Shown one piece after another: positions 60,916-64,000 of a stretch of 64,000 nucleotides of DNA. The position numbers and the translations under genes are program-made. The notes beneath the pieces were generated by a model that made no database searches, had not been told where the DNA came from, and saw nothing but the letters and a program-made list of their open reading frames with translations. This DNA is from Piscicola geometra (Eukaryota; Annelida; Clitellata; Hirudinida; Piscicolidae), in assembly GCA_943735955.1 (NCBI GenBank), contig OX030962.1:7982462-8046461 (forward strand). Direction: 5' to 3'. How positions within the stretch are numbered: the first letter of the stretch is position 1; the number at the start of each line of letters is the position of its first letter.

Positions 60916-62919
60916 GCGTTCAAGGATGAATAAAATGTTTAAAATTGGTTTGATGTTCAAAAAATATAATTGGGAAACATTAAACGTTTTTTTGGGCAAC
61001 TTTTCATACTTTTTCAGACGTATCATCATTTTTCACCGGATTATAAGGTGAAAAGCAAAGCTGGCCTCGATCAATCAAGTGCAAGGCTGAAATAAATTAT
61101 AGAAAGTCATGAGAAAATGTATTCTTGCGTTCAATAAAAATTGTTTTTAAAAATTTAGTTTTTCTCTCAAGAGAGAGTCGCCGCAAAAGATAATATTTTA
61201 TCTCTAGTCTCTTTTCTCTCATAAATTCGAGTAAAATACAGTTTTTCCAGCTCCGGGATTCAGAATCGACCAATTTAACGCTCCCTTAGCATTTACGCTA
61301 TTTTTTTAATTTTTTCTCTTTTGATTTTATGTTTATAATTTTATAAAAAAAAGAATTTAGAAGAATTTTTTTTAAAGTTCACTTTATATTAAATATTTTA
61401 TTTGCAAATATAGTTTTCCCATAAACATTAACTTTGTCTTCCGATTCATTTAATAAGTTTTGATGCAAAGTTTGAATATTGTATTTTAGATTTCTAAATT
61501 ATAAATGAGCTGTTAAATTGTTTCAATTTCTAATAAATGCCATGAAGTGGTTCTATAGGCAAGTGGTTCCAATGAAAAACTCAAAAATAATTTAAATGGA
61601 ACTGATGAAAACCAGCTTTAAAACCATGAAAGGTTTCCAAAAACTGATTTTAGAGTCTATGAATTCATTCGTTTCTTCAAAGAAAATTTCATTGCGAAAG
61701 AATTAATTTCGAAAATTGTAAAAATAATTTTTTAAAGAAATAAAAAGGTGTAGCACAAGCAGAAGACGTCTATGGAGTGGCGATCCTATGTTTCGGAGAG
61801 AATTCGAAATTAGTCTTGGAAGGTTTTACTGTCTTCAATTTCTCGAAGGAATTCTGAAAAATACATTATTTTCAAAAATGGAATACTATTTTCAAAGTTG
61901 AAATTCTCTTGTGAATGAGGCAAAACTTTAGCGTCTTCGAAAGATGGATAGGGAAAAAGCTGGAATCCGCATAAGTTTAAAAAAAAAGAATTGGAAATAA
62001 TTAGTTAAAAAGATAAAAATGTGTGCTTAAAAAAACATTTTTCAAAAAATGTAACAAGAGAATTTAAAACTGAAAATAAATATAAAAACTTTGCAAAGTG
62101 ACAATGCTGTTTGAAAGATGCAAATAAAAAAAATTTAATGAAAAAACTTTAAAAGACAAGAAAGACTTAATATAGAGACTGGCGGAAAAATTATTGGCAG
62201 TTGATGAATGTTTTGTGGTATATGCAAATCTGTAACGAAGTTAATGATCGCCAGCGCATGCATGTGTATCAGCTTTATCAGTTTAGAGCTCATCGAGAAA
62301 AATCTTTTTAATCTATTAAAAAAATTAATTTACAATTCATTAAATAAAAATATTTAGAATAAACATAAAATTGCTGCATTTAAAAAAACAAATGTTAAAC
62401 GTAGAACTTTTTAAAAAACATGAAATAGAAAAATTAAAAATTAAAAGACTGCCCTGAAAAAGAAAGTAGTGAGAAAAAAATCTGTGATTTATGACTGCGG
62501 CAGTGGAATGGCCACTTGCTGTAATATCTTTCCAAGAGATTCTTCCGTCCACTTTCGAATTCATTTCTTCTCGTGTGCAGACGCCATTTGAGGTCTCTGG
62601 TGAGGCTTAAGAAAAGTGCATTTTAACGAAATACGACTTTCTATCTTCCAATGCTCGTAAATCACTTTTGAAAATTTTAAATTTGTATTAAAAGTAATTT
62701 CACAAAATTTTTCTTTATTTATGCTTTCTTTCTTTTTTTTGCAACATCGAGCAATAACTCATGCTAAGTCCAAAAAATCTCAGCTCTGATATTTTTAAAC
62801 TCTTCTAGAAAGACAATTTTTCTAAAGTTAAGCTATCTCGACCTTCTCAACTTACTTTCCTACAAGCTATCTCACTATGCAATCTTGAATAGCTTTTTAT
62901 GAGGAAGAAGTGACCAGTT
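60916..62919. other. AT-rich region with no recognisable gene
   Basis: 2 kb of unique AT-rich sequence. Short open frames are present but without homology, splice or repeat support. Confidence 0.55.
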
Positions 62920-63170
62920 CACTTTTGTGTCTCTAGCCTCTAGCAAAGCCTCCGACAAAGTGCCCCATGAGAGACTTCCGTAACGTTGGACCACTATGGC
63001 ATGCGCAACAACTTGCAGAAGGAGATAACAAGCTTTCTCAGTGACAGGAACCAGCAAGTTCTTGGTGAAGGTCACATCTGCCCCAGTCACATCTGGCTTC
63101 CCCAGAAGATCAGTATTGATCTGCTTTTCTTCCTATTAGAAGTCAACGATATGCCATAATAAGTAGCCTG
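62920..63170 (+). pseudogene. Degenerate non-LTR retrotransposon reverse transcriptase fragment
   Basis: Pieces in shifting frames match reverse transcriptase signatures of LINE-type elements: SKASDKVPHERL (usual form SKAFDKVPHERL), YGMRNNLQKEITSFLSDRNQQ, a TSAPVTSG piece and LLFFLLEVNDMP (usual form LLFLIYINDLP). At least two frameshifts separate them and the catalytic YxDD region is not seen. The fragment is therefore dead. Clade (jockey- or CR1-like) is uncertain. Confidence 0.75.
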
Positions 63171-64000
63171 AAGCACCCTCTTCTTGGAGTTCTGAAAGCA
63201 TAGACTATGCTGCATAGTACACACTCAGCTTGGAAGATGAAAGGGTGCAAGCCTTTAAGACATGTATGTTTTTGTTTTTGTGTGTTTAAAAATGGTTCCA
63301 CTTTACGTGAAATATTTTACATCATGGTGTGATAATTCTATAATGAGATTTACATATAGAACACATATTTTAGCATTTAATGCCTCAAAGCATCAATAAT
63401 TTATCTTTTTCCACTCTTAATTTTTGTTTTTCAAAATCTTTTATTTTTTAAAACTACTGTTTTTCATTGAAATTCCGTTGCTTTCAACTTCTCAAACGAG
63501 TGAATAAATTATCAAAGGAACTTCCTCCTGTGGAATAACAATTCAATTTAGCCTTTGGACCAGCTCTCTTGCAATGCATTCAAAGGAACAAAGATGGCGA
63601 TTGGAGAGTCGAACGGAAAAACTCAAATAAACTTTCTACGGGGAAAAAACAAGGAAAACTAGTGTTTTTGAAAAAATAGAATATGAAAATTATGGTTGAA
63701 ACAATTACCTTCTAGGAAATGAAAACTTCAAAAGTCTTGAAGGAGAAGTTCACCTTGGACATTATACAATTTTAAATATTAAAATCATTTCTTTACAATT
63801 TTATTTTTTATTGCATCTATCCGTTTTGAGAAACCATTATTTGAATAATAATCAAACTGATATTTATTCATATTTATCCAAAAATTATATTATTCTTGAC
63901 TATTTTGAAATACTCTAAAAGTTTACTTGTAGATTAATCATGCAATAATGAATAGGAGCCATCTGCTTCTCTAAGCACTCCATAAGCCGCTCTTAGATTC
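63171..64000. other. Right-end AT-rich sequence
   Basis: No gene or repeat array is seen in the last 830 bases. Confidence 0.5.

Noticed and set aside
62875..63090. Minus-strand open frame of 71 codons
   Set aside because: It is the antisense of the decayed reverse transcriptase fragment, whose sense strand has the recognisable motifs.

Overview
This window is nuclear DNA from an animal. It carries spliced genes with short exons and mostly GT-AG introns, animal-specific protein families (integrin beta, STK40, PTEN, PGAM5, an immunoglobulin-superfamily protein), AATAAA signals, tRNA-derived SINE heads and a decayed LINE reverse transcriptase. Background DNA is AT-rich and crowded with microsatellites and minisatellites. 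I infer an invertebrate, possibly a lophotrochozoan, but nothing here fixes the phylum. Most long open frames are translated simple repeats. I built genes by homology and by requiring every exon junction to keep frame.

Layout. 820-2338 (+): a small three-exon gene of 72 codons, unrecognised. 3539-14898 (-): a complete 23-exon integrin beta, 788 residues from signal peptide to two NPxY motifs. 16185-21005 (+): a complete 12-exon STK40 pseudokinase, 808 residues, head-to-head with the integrin gene. 23642-35491 (-): a complete 12-exon PTEN, 757 residues, with human-like numbering through the active site and a low-complexity insertion of about 400 residues in the C2 domain. 36901-39184 (-): a complete 7-exon PGAM5, 287 residues, with one likely GC-AG intron. 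41659-42285 (+): a small secreted cysteine-rich peptide gene with a TATA box. 47966-58318 (-): the 3' part of a three-Ig-domain protein whose first exon was not found. 58319-64000: no gene seen, only a tRNA-like SINE head and a LINE fragment.

The genes do not form an operon. By family knowledge, integrin beta, PTEN and the Ig protein act in adhesion and phosphoinositide signalling, STK40 is a COP1-linked scaffold and PGAM5 a mitochondrial phosphatase. Sharing a neighbourhood does not show joint function.

The most unusual property is structural. Tandem repeats fill most introns of the repeat-rich genes and very often begin exactly at the 5' splice site or end exactly at the 3' splice site. 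In several introns the repeat unit contains a copy of the exon-intron junction, producing arrays of decoy splice sites. Trinucleotide expansions have also entered coding exons of STK40, PTEN and the Ig gene while keeping frame.
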